Shown here: piece after piece, positions 34,410 through 45,144 of the stretch
Numbering within the stretch: position 1 is the first letter of the stretch
Layout of the letters: each line of letters starts with the position of its first letter
Assembly: GCA_944989445.1 (NCBI GenBank)
Contig: CALYLW010000985.1
Span: 245,950-309,949, forward strand
DNA: 64,000 nt
Source: Ampullaceana balthica
Taxonomy: Eukaryota > Mollusca > Gastropoda > Lymnaeidae
Reading direction: 5' to 3'
Position numbers and translations under genes: made by a program
Notes under the pieces: generated by a model
What the model saw: only the letters and a program-made list of their open reading frames with translations
Databases searched by the model: none
What the model was told of the DNA's origin: nothing

Positions 34410-35135
34410 GGGTAAAGCAGGGTAAAAGGCCCCGTGGGGCAATAGGCTCCACTTACTGGGGTCATTGAGTAAAATGCTTGACGCCATTTTTTAAGGGAAG
34501 AAAGGCATTAAGGTCTACATGGTGGAAAGAAACAAAATAATCTGGGAATCATTTAAAACAAAACTTGGGTTTCTAGCCTATGGCATTGACTGTAACTTTG
34601 CATTATATTTGTATGAGTGAATTTTTTCTGCAGTTTCCTGTTTTATTCAAACATGTCTTAAAATTTTTGCTCAGTTGGGACATCTTTGTTTTGGTAATAA
34701 AAGAATATTTTTAAGCTGAGATTTTCAAATTTCTCTCAGTTACAAGTACATCTATACTAATTAAGTACATTTTTTCACCTTTAACAATCTGGGTATGTCA
34801 TTTTTTAAAGTAAAATTACTGATATTTGTATACCAAGTGCTGCTACAAAGGAAGCAATGTTTAAAAAATAATAAAACTTAAAACGGGTCTTAGGTGAAGG
34901 ATTTTTCCTGTACTATTTTGAATGGAGAGCATTTTAAGAGGAATTTGGTCAAACTTTTTAGTATATTTTTGCTATTTTGCTTCATAATTATGTTGAATAA
35001 AAATTTTCCCTTATAGAAATATAGTTTGCCTATGACTTAAAAGCATTAGTTGTTTGAATGTAATAATATTTTTTGATTTCAAAGGAAAAAAAGAAAACAT
35101 GTTGAAAACCTGAGGCTTATTACCTCTCTTTACCC
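34410..35135. mobile_element. Small TIR element nested in element B
   Basis: The left end GGGTAAAGCAGGGTAAAAGGCC and the inverted right end GGGTAAAGAGAGGTAATAAGCC agree at most positions. No reading frame of note. Probably a MITE; the target duplication is unclear. Confidence 0.5.
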
Positions 35136-35438
35136 AACATCTTTAAATTATGAACATATTTCAAATTAATATAACATTTTAAAATTTTTAAGACAATTAA
35201 AATATTTACAAAGACTTGTTCTAACTTCAAGCAGAAATGAGATTAAAAATTTAAACTCTAAATACACCTTTAATGTATATATTAAACATATTTTTTTACA
35301 AACAAATCCAAATCCTATATCTTAGCCTCTATATCTTCCCATGGAGATGTCAAATGTTCCTCAATTGTTATTATTGGCATATGTTCTGGCTGAATTCTTT
35401 CTTGTGGAACCGAAACACTAGACAAGTCAACATTTTCT

Positions 35439-35750
35439 TCATCTAGCCATTCTGCACTGAAACATCTCTCCATAAGCAATAATTGCCATGAGCTCTCTCT
35501 GTCTTTTGGCTGCCACTCGCATTGGACGAATTATTTGCTGTTGGGGTGCATGTAGTATTTGACTGGGCCCAGGCATACAGCGTTGGTGCTGTTGAACGTG
35601 CTTCTTTAACATGGCTTGCGAAGCAACATAAAGGTGACATATTTTACAGATCCGTTCAAACATTAGCAACTGAATAGATGGACAATATATATCATATGGA
35701 AGAATTTTGAATGCTTTTGCTGATCTAGGTAGTATGTTTTCAACTTTCAC
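35439..35750 (-). CDS. Protein fragment of TIR element B with zinc-finger-like motif
   Basis: A 103-residue open frame includes CKICHLYVASQAMLKKHVQQ followed by H-x-RC, a C-x2-C...H-type finger, then RPMRVAAKRQRELMAIIAYG. The same order appears in the relic of element A (12761-13054), so this is a real conserved C-terminal module of this transposon family. Only the C-terminal portion is intact; sequence further upstream (35760-36100) contains stops. Role is unknown, possibly DNA binding by the transposase. Confidence 0.55.
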   Translation of the reverse strand: MKVENILPRSAKAFKILPYDIYCPSIQLLMFERICKICHLYVASQAMLKKHVQQHQRCMPGPSQILHAPQQQIIRPMRVAAKRQRELMAIIAYGEMFQCRMAR

Positions 35751-36267
35751 AGACTGATTGAAGAAAAGAGATGGAAATCTATGTGAGTTTATATCAGATA
35801 CTTCTGGTGCTTTAAGGCCCTCATTAGTTTGGCAGATTGGAATTGGCGGGGGGATAAATCGATCAGCAATAATATCAAAGTATGAGCTTCTAATCGGTTG
35901 GCAACAAGTTAAATCACAACATTTGACAATTTGTAGAAAGTACTGACTTGTCCTTACATGTTTTTAGTACCAAACTTGATCTTTGATTATTACATTTTCA
36001 ACTTCAAGCTCAGACTTTTCAGGCACAATATATTCTGCCACTGTTGGAAAATTGTCTATGCTTACTTGCTTCCATATTTCTAACTTTCCATATTATCTAA
36101 CTTTCATTTGTTAAGTGAACTTAAGTTAAGTATTAATTTTTTTTTAAAGTAACATTGTTGACGTCAACTTTTCTTGACCTCCCCCCTCCCCCTTGTCAAC
36201 AATTGTCAAAAATTTTCAGACCCCCTCCCCCCCCCTATTTTGTTGACGTAATTTATGGACAGCCCCC

Positions 36268-37609
36268 TAACTAACAAAAAAAAACAACCTTTCAAAACAT
36301 GCAGAGTAAAAAAAAATTCGTACAATATAAACAAAAAAAAACAACAAAATTTTATTCTTATGGAAACAATATTCAGCACAGAAAAATAAGACATCCAAAA
36401 TTAAGAAATCGTATTATTTTAGAAAATGCCTTTTCTCATCGAAAACAGTAAGGACTCCGCATATAGTTTTATTTGTATTTATTTAAAATAAAAGAATGCT
36501 TTGTTAATCATTGTTACTTTAAACGGGTGTTGCTTACAATAAAGTTAATGTATTTGACATTTTTATAGGCAGTAACACAAAATCAGTAACTACTAATAAT
36601 GCATTTTACGCGTTAATTAACTGGCAAAAATTGAAACTATATCATTAAGAAATAGTTAAATATACAAAGAAAACATCCTTTAATTAACCATCAAATTCTG
36701 CAATTGCCCCTATTCACACCCCTCGCCTCCTTTGTATAATTGATTTTAACCTAAACCAATGCATTACTTGTCGTGCACTTACACTAATATATTTTTAAAA
36801 ACTGCCATAAATCAAGCGGTAACATCCATCCATCAAAACCCTTCTCCTCGTTTGTACTATTGATTTTAATTTAAACCAACGCATTATAACTCCACTTCGT
36901 GACTTCGTGTACATAATTTATACCACCACACCTATTCTAACATCACACCAATAAACAGCCGCTATTTTTTCCACCCCTGCTCAATTTGTCTTATTAATTA
37001 TAATATATACTAAACCATTCCTGAGTGTAACTTATACCGTCGCCTGCCCCCACTATATTACTATAATTAAATTCGCTACCAACACCTGTCCAGCGGAGTA
37101 CCCCAAATAAAATACATCAATTAACAATGAAACGCATACAAACCGTAAATAGAACCCTTAAATACTATAGTCCAACAAATAAAATACATAAACACAATAC
37201 TTATGGAATAGAAATAGCTTGAGAACCTTTAAATACTACCATTCAACAATGAAATACAATTCAAAATAAATTAAAAATATTTTGAGAACCACTCAATAAT
37301 TAAATAAAAATAAATATATTGAGAACCATTGTAATATTGAAGAAAATGTTACACAAAAAATAAAAAAAGGGGAAATAACTTCAGGGTTTAAATAAAAATA
37401 CACGATTATTTCCCCTTAAGCCACACACAAACCCACTAATTAATAAGTCGTATAACAAATTGATACCCATGCACCCCCACACCCAAATTAACACATTGTA
37501 TAACAATTGGATTCAATTACTTAATTAGGTAAACAAATTGCTTAATTAACATGTCTAACATAATTAATTACCATGCGCCTCCGGTATGGTCAAAGGTCAA
37601 CTATGAGGT
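36268..37609. repeat. Intronic AT-rich DNA with degenerate tandem repeat (about 36690-37040)
   Basis: Three diverged units spaced about 122 and 136 bp apart share cacccctcgcctcctttgta / cccttctcctcgtttgtac / cacccctgctcaatttgtct followed by ttgattttaa...aaacca. A further loose repeat of tgagaacc...aatac occurs at 37140-37330. The + strand is strongly pyrimidine/A-biased with little G. Confidence 0.5.
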
Positions 37610-39640
37610 TATGAGATGTTTCTATCGTATTTCATAGCCAAAAGTGACTCTTAATACTACTGCAAATGCATATTCTAGTACAGGTCTTATCAAGGTGAGA
37701 CAGCATTTTAGTTGTTTATCTCTATTACATTTGAAAAAGTTTCGTTTTATAAAGCCTGAGGTTTTGTTAGATTTTATAATTACTTCATTGACCTAGGTAT
37801 TCAATGATAGTTTCTTATTTATTATGACTCCTAAGTATTGTGCAACCTTAGTTTGGGTTAGTTCTTTTCCATGAATGAAATATTTTGAATTTATTTTCTA
37901 GGTGGAAAGACATACTTCAATTAGTTCCCATTGCATCAATTCATCTAAGTCATTTTGTAAAATTTTGCTATCGCTATCATTTTCTGATTTAATTTTTATA
38001 TAGATTATACAATCATCAGCAAATAACCTAACTTTTGTTCCTGTTTAGATGTTGTTGGGTTAATCATTTATATACATTAAAAGAGTAAGGTACCTAGCAC
38101 AGTTCCTTGTGGAACTCCTGAGTTAACCATTATTGGAGCAGATTTCAATCCATTAATTATTACAGTTTGCTCCCTACTCAAAGGAAGTCTTGGATCTAGT
38201 GATGTAAGGGACCTGAAATTCCAAAGAAGTTTAGTTGTTTTTTTAAACTTTCTCAAATGCTTTTGAGAAGTCTAGTAATATGGTATATATTTGATCATTA
38301 TTGACTAAGCCTTTTATATTTCATCTATTTAATCTATTAGTTGTGTTTCACATGATCTGTTTTTTTTCTAAAATAACGTTGATGGGCATTATATTTGTCT
38401 AGGTGGTTAACTATTCTACTATATTATTATATTATGTGTTCTAGTAATTTACATGTGATACTAGTAAGTGATACAGGTCTGTATTTACCAGGGTCTGATT
38501 TGTCACCTTTCTTAAAGAATGGAGTTACGTTAGCTTATTTCTAATCCTGAGGCACTTTACCCTGGTTTAAAGAGGTTTGAAAAAGAACTACAAGGATAGG
38601 GGACAGCTCATTGCTTAGTTCCTTTAATAACCTTGCAGGCAATTCGTCTGGACCAGTAGCTTTGTTTATTATTAATTGTTTAGGAGTGAATATATGCATA
38701 TCACGTCTACAGTTGTGTTACCTAATACTTCCATTTTATTTAAACCTTTAAAAACTTCCTTGTCGCCTGAGGCAGAAAATGATGATGCAAAATATGTGTT
38801 AAGGATATTGGCTTTTTATTAGTCTCATTATCAATATAGGTTTTATTATTTGAGCCTTTAATTGTGGCTATTCCTGTAGGTTCAATTTATTTAGCTTTGA
38901 TATAGGAACATAAGTTTTTATTGTAATCTTTAGAAATTACATATTTATATATTAATTTTTGAGGTTTCGACTAAGTTTTTGTGTCAAGTGTTTAATCTTT
39001 AAGTATTTTGTGTGTATACTTTTTAAATTGGTGGCCTTAATTTCTAATATAAGTTCTCTTTTTGTTTGATTAGCTTTTTAAATTTAGAATTGGATCAGCA
39101 TTTGTTAATTTTATGTGATGCTAGTTTTGTTTGAACATTCTCATCCATTATAGTTTTTAGATTTGTTTTTATAAATTTCCAAATTTCTTTTACTAGTCGT
39201 TGTGTTAAATTTACTTAGGAAATTTTGTTGGCAGTTAGCCGATTATTGGTTTAGTTTTATTGAATTACATTTATTCCAAAGATATATTATTCTTCTAAGT
39301 ATCTTAATCATTTTAGTTTTTATTGTATTGGTGATACTAACAATATCATGGTCGGACAGTCCAGGAATTATTTTGCAGTCCGTCACTAGTCCTGGTCCAT
39401 AAATTAAGAATAAATCTAGTGTTTTATTTTTCCTTGTTGCTTTTTTTTAACTATCTGTTCTAGGTTTATGTTGCTTATAGCGTCTAAAAAGTGTTCATTA
39501 ATATATTTATTAGTTTGATGGTTATCAATTGAATAGATTTTCAAAACTTTAGCTCATTCCAGTTTTGTTCTGATTGTTTTCACCAAATAACAAGATCATA
39601 TAGTTATTATTTATCAATCCATCACTAATTAGTTAAATAT
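37610..39640 (-). pseudogene. Decayed CR1/L2-like LINE (endonuclease and reverse transcriptase)
   Basis: On the minus strand, frames in order give the endonuclease tail KNKTLDLFLIYGPGLVTDCK and IIPGLSDHDIVSI (about 39330-39430), then reverse transcriptase pieces DELPARLLKELSNELSPILV, NVTPFFKKGDKSDPGKYRP, VSLTSITCKLLEHI-like, GVPQGTVLGTLLF and a palm motif FADDCIIYIKIKSENDS (about 38000), then YLGVIINKKLSLN. The LF-ADDCII palm motif retains both aspartates, but many stops and frameshifts separate the pieces. The GVPQGTVLGPLLFLxYINDL style is that of the CR1/L2 group, distinct from the RTE copies. It lies antisense within intron 1 of the ankyrin gene. Confidence 0.75.
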
Positions 39641-40054
39641 TAATATGAAAGATGTGCTAAAATTTAAAAAAAACCAAGATTGTTTTGTTGTTGTTATTTT
39701 GTTTTGTGAAAGAAAAATATTAATTACAGTACAATTATAAGTGTCATTCCAGTCTTACCTGCTGTAGCAAATACAATTTGAACAAAATATGCTTTATTTC
39801 GTATTACTTACACTTTAAAATATGTAATTATCAATAAAGGCTTTTTTTCTGTTCTTCTGACACTTTGCCTAAACGAACTCCGGCATTCACTTTTCGTACT
39901 TTGCCTGAAACCATCAGACATTCTATACATTGCCTAGGCAATCTATAGAATGCCGGATTTCAGACATTGCCTTTTACATATATATTTATGATAAAATGTG
40001 TGTAACTAAAGTCTAATTATATCATGTATTTCATTGGGTTTTTTTTACTTACAG
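39641..40054 (+). other. End of intron 1 and 3' splice site
   Basis: AT-rich sequence contains a tttttctgttcttctgacac...gcctaaacgaact stretch and an inverted cattgcctaggcaatc palindrome near 39935. It ends with gggttttttttacttacag, a strong polypyrimidine tract and acceptor at 40053-40054. Confidence 0.55.
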
Positions 40055-40111
40055 TCAAGCTGTGTTGTCAAATCTAGAAATACCCCAAAGCTCTCGACAA
40101 TACCCTTTTGT
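40055..40111 (+). CDS. Ankyrin gene, exon 2 (57 nt)
   Basis: Bounded by ttttttacttacag and GTAAGTATC. It is exactly 19 codons long, so it keeps the frame. Joined to exon 1 in phase 2 it reads D-QAVLSNLEIPQSSRQYPF-V without a stop. Two of three frames are open, so the frame rests on phase agreement with both neighbours. The same donor octamer as exon 1 is used. No domain is recognised. Alternative: an exon of another gene that coincidentally fits. Confidence 0.55.
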
Positions 40112-41095
40112 GTAAGTATCTTAGATTAAAATATATGTTTATTTCAATAGATAAATATATTTATATAAATGAAAAATAAATATAAATATAATACTAGGTC
40201 GTTAATAAATATATCATTATTCGTTTGGTATTGTAAGTTTATGCATAGCAAATGATGTATCACACGTCTAAGAATATAAGTTTAAATTTAAGTTTAAATT
40301 ATGTTCTTATGCAATCTTATTTGGAAAATTATGAATAGTAATTTACGTAAAAGTAATATATAATTTCCGTATGCTTTCCTTCTGTATTAAATAAATCTGG
40401 AAATCTTTATTTAATGCAATTTTAAATCCGTATTTTTATATTCTTTCTAGGATAGGCTAACTGATTTATTTTACTTTTTTAAACTCAAATTTTAAGTTTA
40501 TGAATAACAAAATTGTTACAGAGTCATACTCGTTAAGCGAAACACTCGTTAAATGAAATAATTTATCTATTCAAATCAACGTGAAATACGAATATTCCGT
40601 TCCATGGTGAAAAAGATACTCATTAAAAAAAAATTAAGTAAAACAATGTTACTTATGATATGTTGAAGATTGTAGCAACTTGGAATGCAATTTAGATTTG
40701 AAGGAAAACACGTAAACAAAAATTTGAATATATTACAAACAACTATTTCTTTTTAACTAAGGACTTTTATTTTTGCAGACGCTTCAAAGGTTGACGAAAT
40801 GTGTTGTAATCGTTTTTTTTGACATTCTTGACACTCCCTTTGAAGCATTCATATTCTTATTTTTTAATTTTTTTTTAAATTTAGAATAGTGCAGATCGTT
40901 GGCCGATTGTAAGTGTGTGCTAGCTAATAATTTGTTATCGCTTTTCAATGAATTTACGTTTTATTTCAACAGTTATTATTTTTCCCTCTTATGACTGTCT
41001 TCTTGTGGGTTTTTTTTCCGAATACATTTTAGCACAGGTTATTACACATAAAAAAAAATAAATAAAATTACGAATACTGTCTGAATTCAAAATTT
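40112..41095. other. Intron 2, first part, AT-rich
   Basis: No repeat family, RNA or coding segment was recognised. Confidence 0.35.
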
Positions 41096-41475
41096 AAAAA
41101 ATGGATGATCACACGCGAAAACAAGTTAATGTCAGCTGGTTCAACGGGCGAGAAAGTCTCCTTAACTTGTAGTATTCACAGAAGGAGAGAGGCCGTCCAA
41201 GATCGGCGCTCCCCAAGCAAGGAACACCTCGTGTATATGTACCCAGTTTGCAGCTTCCATGCCCGCTGGAGCGGAACGGTATTTTCCCCACGTGGATTCA
41301 CGCCGAAGAGTTCACCTGCAGCTATCAAACGAAGATATCACTCTCACATGTCACAGCAGGAACATCACGTGCCTACAATCAAGGAGGCCACTAGACAGAT
41401 CTACCCCTATACTATGGTTGCACATTCTACAAGCAACTCAAATTCAAATATTTTTACGAACAGAGACATTTGATT
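41096..41475 (+). other. G+C-rich island with overlapping open frames, unidentified
   Basis: G+C rises sharply against its flanks for about 370 bp. Pieces in different frames, GEKVSLTCSIHRRREAV (about 41150), NVSWFNGRESLLNL (41130) and EEFTCSYQTKISLSHVTAGT (41305), look like immunoglobulin-type strands (LTC, WFNG, FTCSY). No frame holds the whole, so a frameshifted relic Ig-like exon is one reading. It sits inside the proposed intron 2 on the same strand. Low confidence; could be chance. Confidence 0.25.
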
Positions 41476-41665
41476 GATTTTGCAGGGATAGAGAATTACA
41501 TTAGCTACAATGAATTCATATTTGATTATATATGATTTGGATTTTTTCAAATTCATTGTGTGGTAAAAACTGTAATTAAAGATTTATTTATTTCAATATT
41601 TTTCAACATTTTGAGTAAATAAATTTCGCCCCTTTTTTTATTGCTTTATTCCTTTAAAAGAATCA

Positions 41666-42320
41666 TCCTATGCAAAAAAGGCAATTTTTTGTCCGGTCAT
41701 CGATAGCAATTGGTCCCTCAAACTCCTACAGACCCCTACAGTCAATCACTGGCGGAGAAAAATTAAATCTTATTTACATATTGAACGACGTTCAAAACGA
41801 GTTATTTTTGGTGCAGTTTTTTTCCAAGAGTTTTTTTTTGAGCGGTGCGCGTTGGGATTTGTAGTCAAAAACTTTTTTTTTACGGGTTATTTATTATAAC
41901 TCAGGACAGACCATGGTGTTGGGGGAGTAGGGTCTCTGGACAGACGGTGTGGGTAATGTTGTTATATTATAATGTATAGTATTATTGACGTGATACACAT
42001 GTATGACTGGTCAACACGGTGGGTCTCTCAACAAACCGCGGTGGAGGGGATGTAGGGTCTTGCGACAGATCGCGGTGTTGGGGGGTGGAGGGGGTAGTGT
42101 CTCTGGATAATTAGCGGTGTGGGGGGAGGTAGGGTTTCTGGAAAGACCGCGGTGTGGGGTTGGTAGCGTCTCTAAACAGACCGCGGTGTGGGGGTTAGGT
42201 TCTCTGGACAGACTGCAATGTGGGGCGGATGTAAGGTCTCTGGACAGACGGGGTTGGGTAATGTTGTGATGTCCTACCATGAGCTTCACAGGTCACCCTA
42301 CACTGTCTTATTGCCGTCCT
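41666..42320 (+). repeat. Repeat R2, copy 2, with internal minisatellite
   Basis: Starts like copies 1 and 3 (gtccggtcatcgatagcaattgg, gttatttttggtgcag) and continues with tttgtagtcaaaaac and tagtattattgacgtgatac as in copy 1. It is interrupted by a G-rich minisatellite from about 41905. Confidence 0.7.
41905..42275. repeat. Degenerate G-rich minisatellite, units about 30-45 bp
   Basis: Variants of gggtctctggacagaccgcggtgtggggg recur at least eight times with length variation (ggtctctcaacaaaccgcgg, gtctctggataattagcgg, gtttctggaaagaccgcgg and others). The opening and closing units share gacagacggtgtgggtaatgtt / gacagacggggttgggtaat. Confidence 0.85.
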
Positions 42321-42337
42321 TGGACTGGCTTTATTGC

Positions 42338-42650
42338 TAGTATATAACAAAAGGCGGTTGTCTGTGCAATCTTCGATAGTGATTGGTCCCTCAAATTCCT
42401 ACAGACTCCTTCAGCCAATCACTAGCGGAAAAAAATTAAATCTCATTTACATATTGAACACGTTTTTTGCGGGCCTTCAAAACGAGTTATTTTTGGTGCA
42501 ATATTATTGTCATCATTCAGTACCGTTTTCACATCTTGAAGTGTGTCACTCCTGCTAATCACTACTGTTACTCCTAGACAACATGCCACCGAAACGACGG
42601 CGGAACGTCCTTGGGCGGGAATTGGTGCTCGTTATTTAATAAATGACTCA
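42338..42650 (+). repeat. Repeat R2, copy 3
   Basis: Contains tcgatagtgattggtccctc, gccaatcactagcgg, ttcaaaacgagttatttttg and the terminal atgccaccgaaacgacgg ... ttggtgctcgttatttaata block shared with copy 1. Confidence 0.75.
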
Positions 42651-42802
42651 AAATAACGATTATAAGTATACATCAATGACAAAAATATATACGTCTAGAC
42701 ATTTAAGATTTAATTTAAAAAACACTTTATTTATCATTTACTTAAGAAAATAGACCTGTTAAAATGTTTTATTTACTTTAAATACATATAGTGCTATGAT
42801 AC

Positions 42803-43186
42803 GTCAAAACGGCCCCGGACCAAACGGTATCGACAAAACGGCCCCAGACAAATTGTTTACATTTTATAACTAAAATATTAAATTCCTTTGCATTTTAAGC
42901 TTTTTTCAAATTTTTCACTCTTAAAAAAGTGGTAAAATTGTAAAATTATTTCTTGTCATGTTATTTTATTATTTCTTGTCAACAAAGAAATGTGACTTGG
43001 TACCATATCGAGTAAAGGCTATTAAATTCATTATTGTGATATCCTTATTATTGTTTCTTGTGAGCTAAACCTGACACTGAATCTTGAATCGGTGAGTAAA
43101 AATAAGATTATAAGATTTGATTGTACTTTTTATTATTAATCTATCTATTAGTCCAGGGCCGTTTTGTCTGAGGCCGTTTTGCGGCG
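42803..43186. mobile_element. MITE with compound terminal inverted repeats
   Basis: The left end GTCAAAACGGCCCCGGACC...ACAAAACGGCCCCAGACAAA and the inverted right end CGCAAAACGGCCTCAGACAAAACGGCCCTGGACTAA both contain two direct copies of CAAAACGGCCcCrGAC. The interior is about 300 bp of AT-rich non-coding sequence. It lies 190 bp upstream of the proposed terminal exon of the ankyrin gene. Confidence 0.75.
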
Positions 43187-43377
43187 AACCATATATTGCA
43201 TGTAAGGCAATGAGGAAGATGCTCGAAACAAATTCTAAATATGATCGAAATGCTTACTTAAAACCCAAGCACATATCTTTACTTTTTGATGTTACCAATA
43301 TCAAGAAATTACATTTGAAAATAGTTTGAATCATATAAGCTAACATATACTATTTATTTATCTTCTTAAAATGTTAG
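43187..43377 (+). other. Sequence between MITE and terminal exon, possible coding trace
   Basis: An open frame at 43206-43329 reads CKAMRKMLETNSKYDRNAYL and continues KPKHISLLFDVTNIKK. Its composition is less A/T-driven than chance frames here, but no acceptor and donor pair was found and it is not needed for the gene model. The region ends in tttatcttcttaaaatgttag, the acceptor used below. Confidence 0.3.
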
Positions 43378-43501
43378 TGTTCAAATTGTAACTCCAAATG
43401 TGAACATTCAACACCTTGACAATTTTGTGGGAGAAGGAACCATTAATCAGATACTGAGTGGAGCTCATTTAGAGGAGACTTCCCAACAGAGAAGGAATTA
43501 G
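43378..43501 (+). CDS. Ankyrin gene, terminal exon with stop codon
   Basis: Joined to exon 2 the reading continues V-VQIVTPNVNIQHLDNF-V, then GEGTINQILSGAHLEETSQQ and RRN, stop TAG at 43499-43501. Both other frames close early. The tail after the ankyrin array is about 60 residues, with no cysteine and a short beta-prone segment. VGEGTINQI loosely recalls the amyloid RHIM core (V/I-Q-V/I/L-G-x-x-N-x-M/L/I), sharing the first V, the G, the N and the last I; this is speculative. AATAAA follows at 43593. Exon assignment rests on splice sites, phase and the downstream signal, not on homology. Confidence 0.5.
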
Positions 43502-43592
43502 AAATAACTACATTGTGTTATTCTTTTTGCTGAAGCCGTTTCCTAAAGATTATATATATATATATTTTTTTTTAAAGTTTAACAGATTTATA

Positions 43593-43598
43593 AATAAA
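43593..43598 (+). terminator. Candidate poly(A) signal AATAAA
   Basis: AATAAA lies 92 bases after the proposed stop codon. A second AATAAA-type site (taataaaag) with T-rich sequence after it occurs near 43715. Such motifs are common by chance in AT-rich DNA. Confidence 0.4.
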
Positions 43599-43601
43599 CA
43601 T

Positions 43602-45100
43602 ATTTAAATTAATTCAATTAATGCATTACAGTTAACCAAAACGGTGCAATGTATGTTAGAAAATGTGATTAATATTTATATTTGTAATCTTAGGGTACAT
43701 ATTTTTTGCTAAATTAATAAAAGAAAAGAAAATGTGTTTGTTTTTTTTTAAATCCAAAATTGTTATAAAATTAAAACAAATATTGTATAGCTTATGACAA
43801 TGATGCTTTTGCATACGAAATGATCAGTTTAAATTGTATGTTTGTTTCATATAAGTATATTTTAAATCACTTTTTAAAATATGTTAATAAAATATATATG
43901 AACTAAATTTAAAATAACCATACAAATGTTGGTGTCGCCTCAAGATAAACTTTTCATTATTCGCCATAGAATATTTAAACTCGTTACGTCTTTGGTTTTA
44001 TTTTTTCCACATCTATAGTAATATATACATTTAAAATTCTAGTAAGACAATTAAATTAACACACGAATTGCTAAACATTTGAAATTGCATAATTTAAAAA
44101 GAAAAATAAAAAAAAACGTTTGCGGATGAACACAAAGAGCCTTTTTTAATTGGCGAAAATAGTATTTATAAAAAAAAAGCAAATTTATGTCATTGTATTT
44201 TAATGTGCTATTGTTTGTATATCCATGATTACATTTACATATGGTTTCGTGTAATCCAATATTTATTTCGTTTCTTAAACTATTCATATCTTTTTAGAAA
44301 ATAATATCTAGACAATGTAAACTTTAATTTATTCTGTCAACACGTCTCTTGTTATAATATTTTAAATGCCAAATAAAAACCGGGTATGTTAGTCATAATT
44401 TAAATTATTGTGTTTCTTTCATTGAAATACGCGTACATCAGACATTTTAAAATTAGAAATACCAAATAAAATACATTTAATGTTTTTTCAATAATTGCTA
44501 ATTGTGAAAAAGAAATGAAAAAAATGCAATAAATGAAACATTTAATGTACTTTAATTTTTCTTATTTTTTAGATACCCAGAAATAAATATTATGGTTTAG
44601 GCAATATGGTTTTGTCACATTGAATCAATACTAATGACAATTATAAATCTTAGAAGCTGTTGGGATTTAATCTATAAATAAATTATGATTTACAAAGTTC
44701 AGGTAAATCTTTTAGATGTATGCAACAAGTGATTATTGGTGAAAACAAATACATTATCTCTTAGGTGTCAGTTTTATTTAGCTAACCGCAGTTTTTTATT
44801 TTATCCCCAGCATATAAGAACTAAAAGAGTATGGGCTATTTCTGAATGTGTGTACTTTAATTGTCACTAACTGAAAATTATGGAGTGTTTGCGAGTGCGG
44901 CCAGAACAGAATCCCGAAGACTAAAGAGAACAAGAGAACAATTTGTTGCTTTTGAAGATTCTTTGTATTTACGCAGTTGTAATTTCTCTCAAGCTAAATT
45001 GAACTGTTTATGCATAAGACCTAGTGACAATTGATATTTTAAAACCATATAACTGTTTTCCTATAATCAAGAAGCCATTTCCATTGCTTCATTTTAACAA

Positions 45101-45101
<1 letters not shown>
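43602..45101. other. AT-rich intergenic stretch, no gene seen
   Basis: Homopolymer-rich sequence without recognisable coding, RNA or repeat-family content. Confidence 0.4.

Positions 45102-45142
<41 letters not shown>
45102..45142. repeat. (TA)n microsatellite
   Basis: About 40 bp of TA dinucleotides directly abut a BED-hAT fragment. Confidence 0.95.

Positions 45143-45144
<2 letters not shown>

Larger units (their letters stand above)
34115..36267 (-). mobile_element. TIR element B, ends GGGGCTGTCCATAAATTACGTCA, flanked by TA
   Basis: The left end GGGGCTGTCCATAAATTACGTCAAC and the right end GTTGACGTAATTTATGGACAGCCCCC are inverted repeats over more than 24 bases; the right end has one extra C. 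TA lies outside each. Inside both ends are matching C-rich blocks (cccccctcccccttgtcaac). The coding relic is on the minus strand (35439-35750). A smaller TIR element is nested at 34410-35135. Confidence 0.8.

Noticed and set aside
42011..42289. 92-codon minus-strand frame with SLSRxP repeats
   Set aside because: It is the translation of the G-rich minisatellite.
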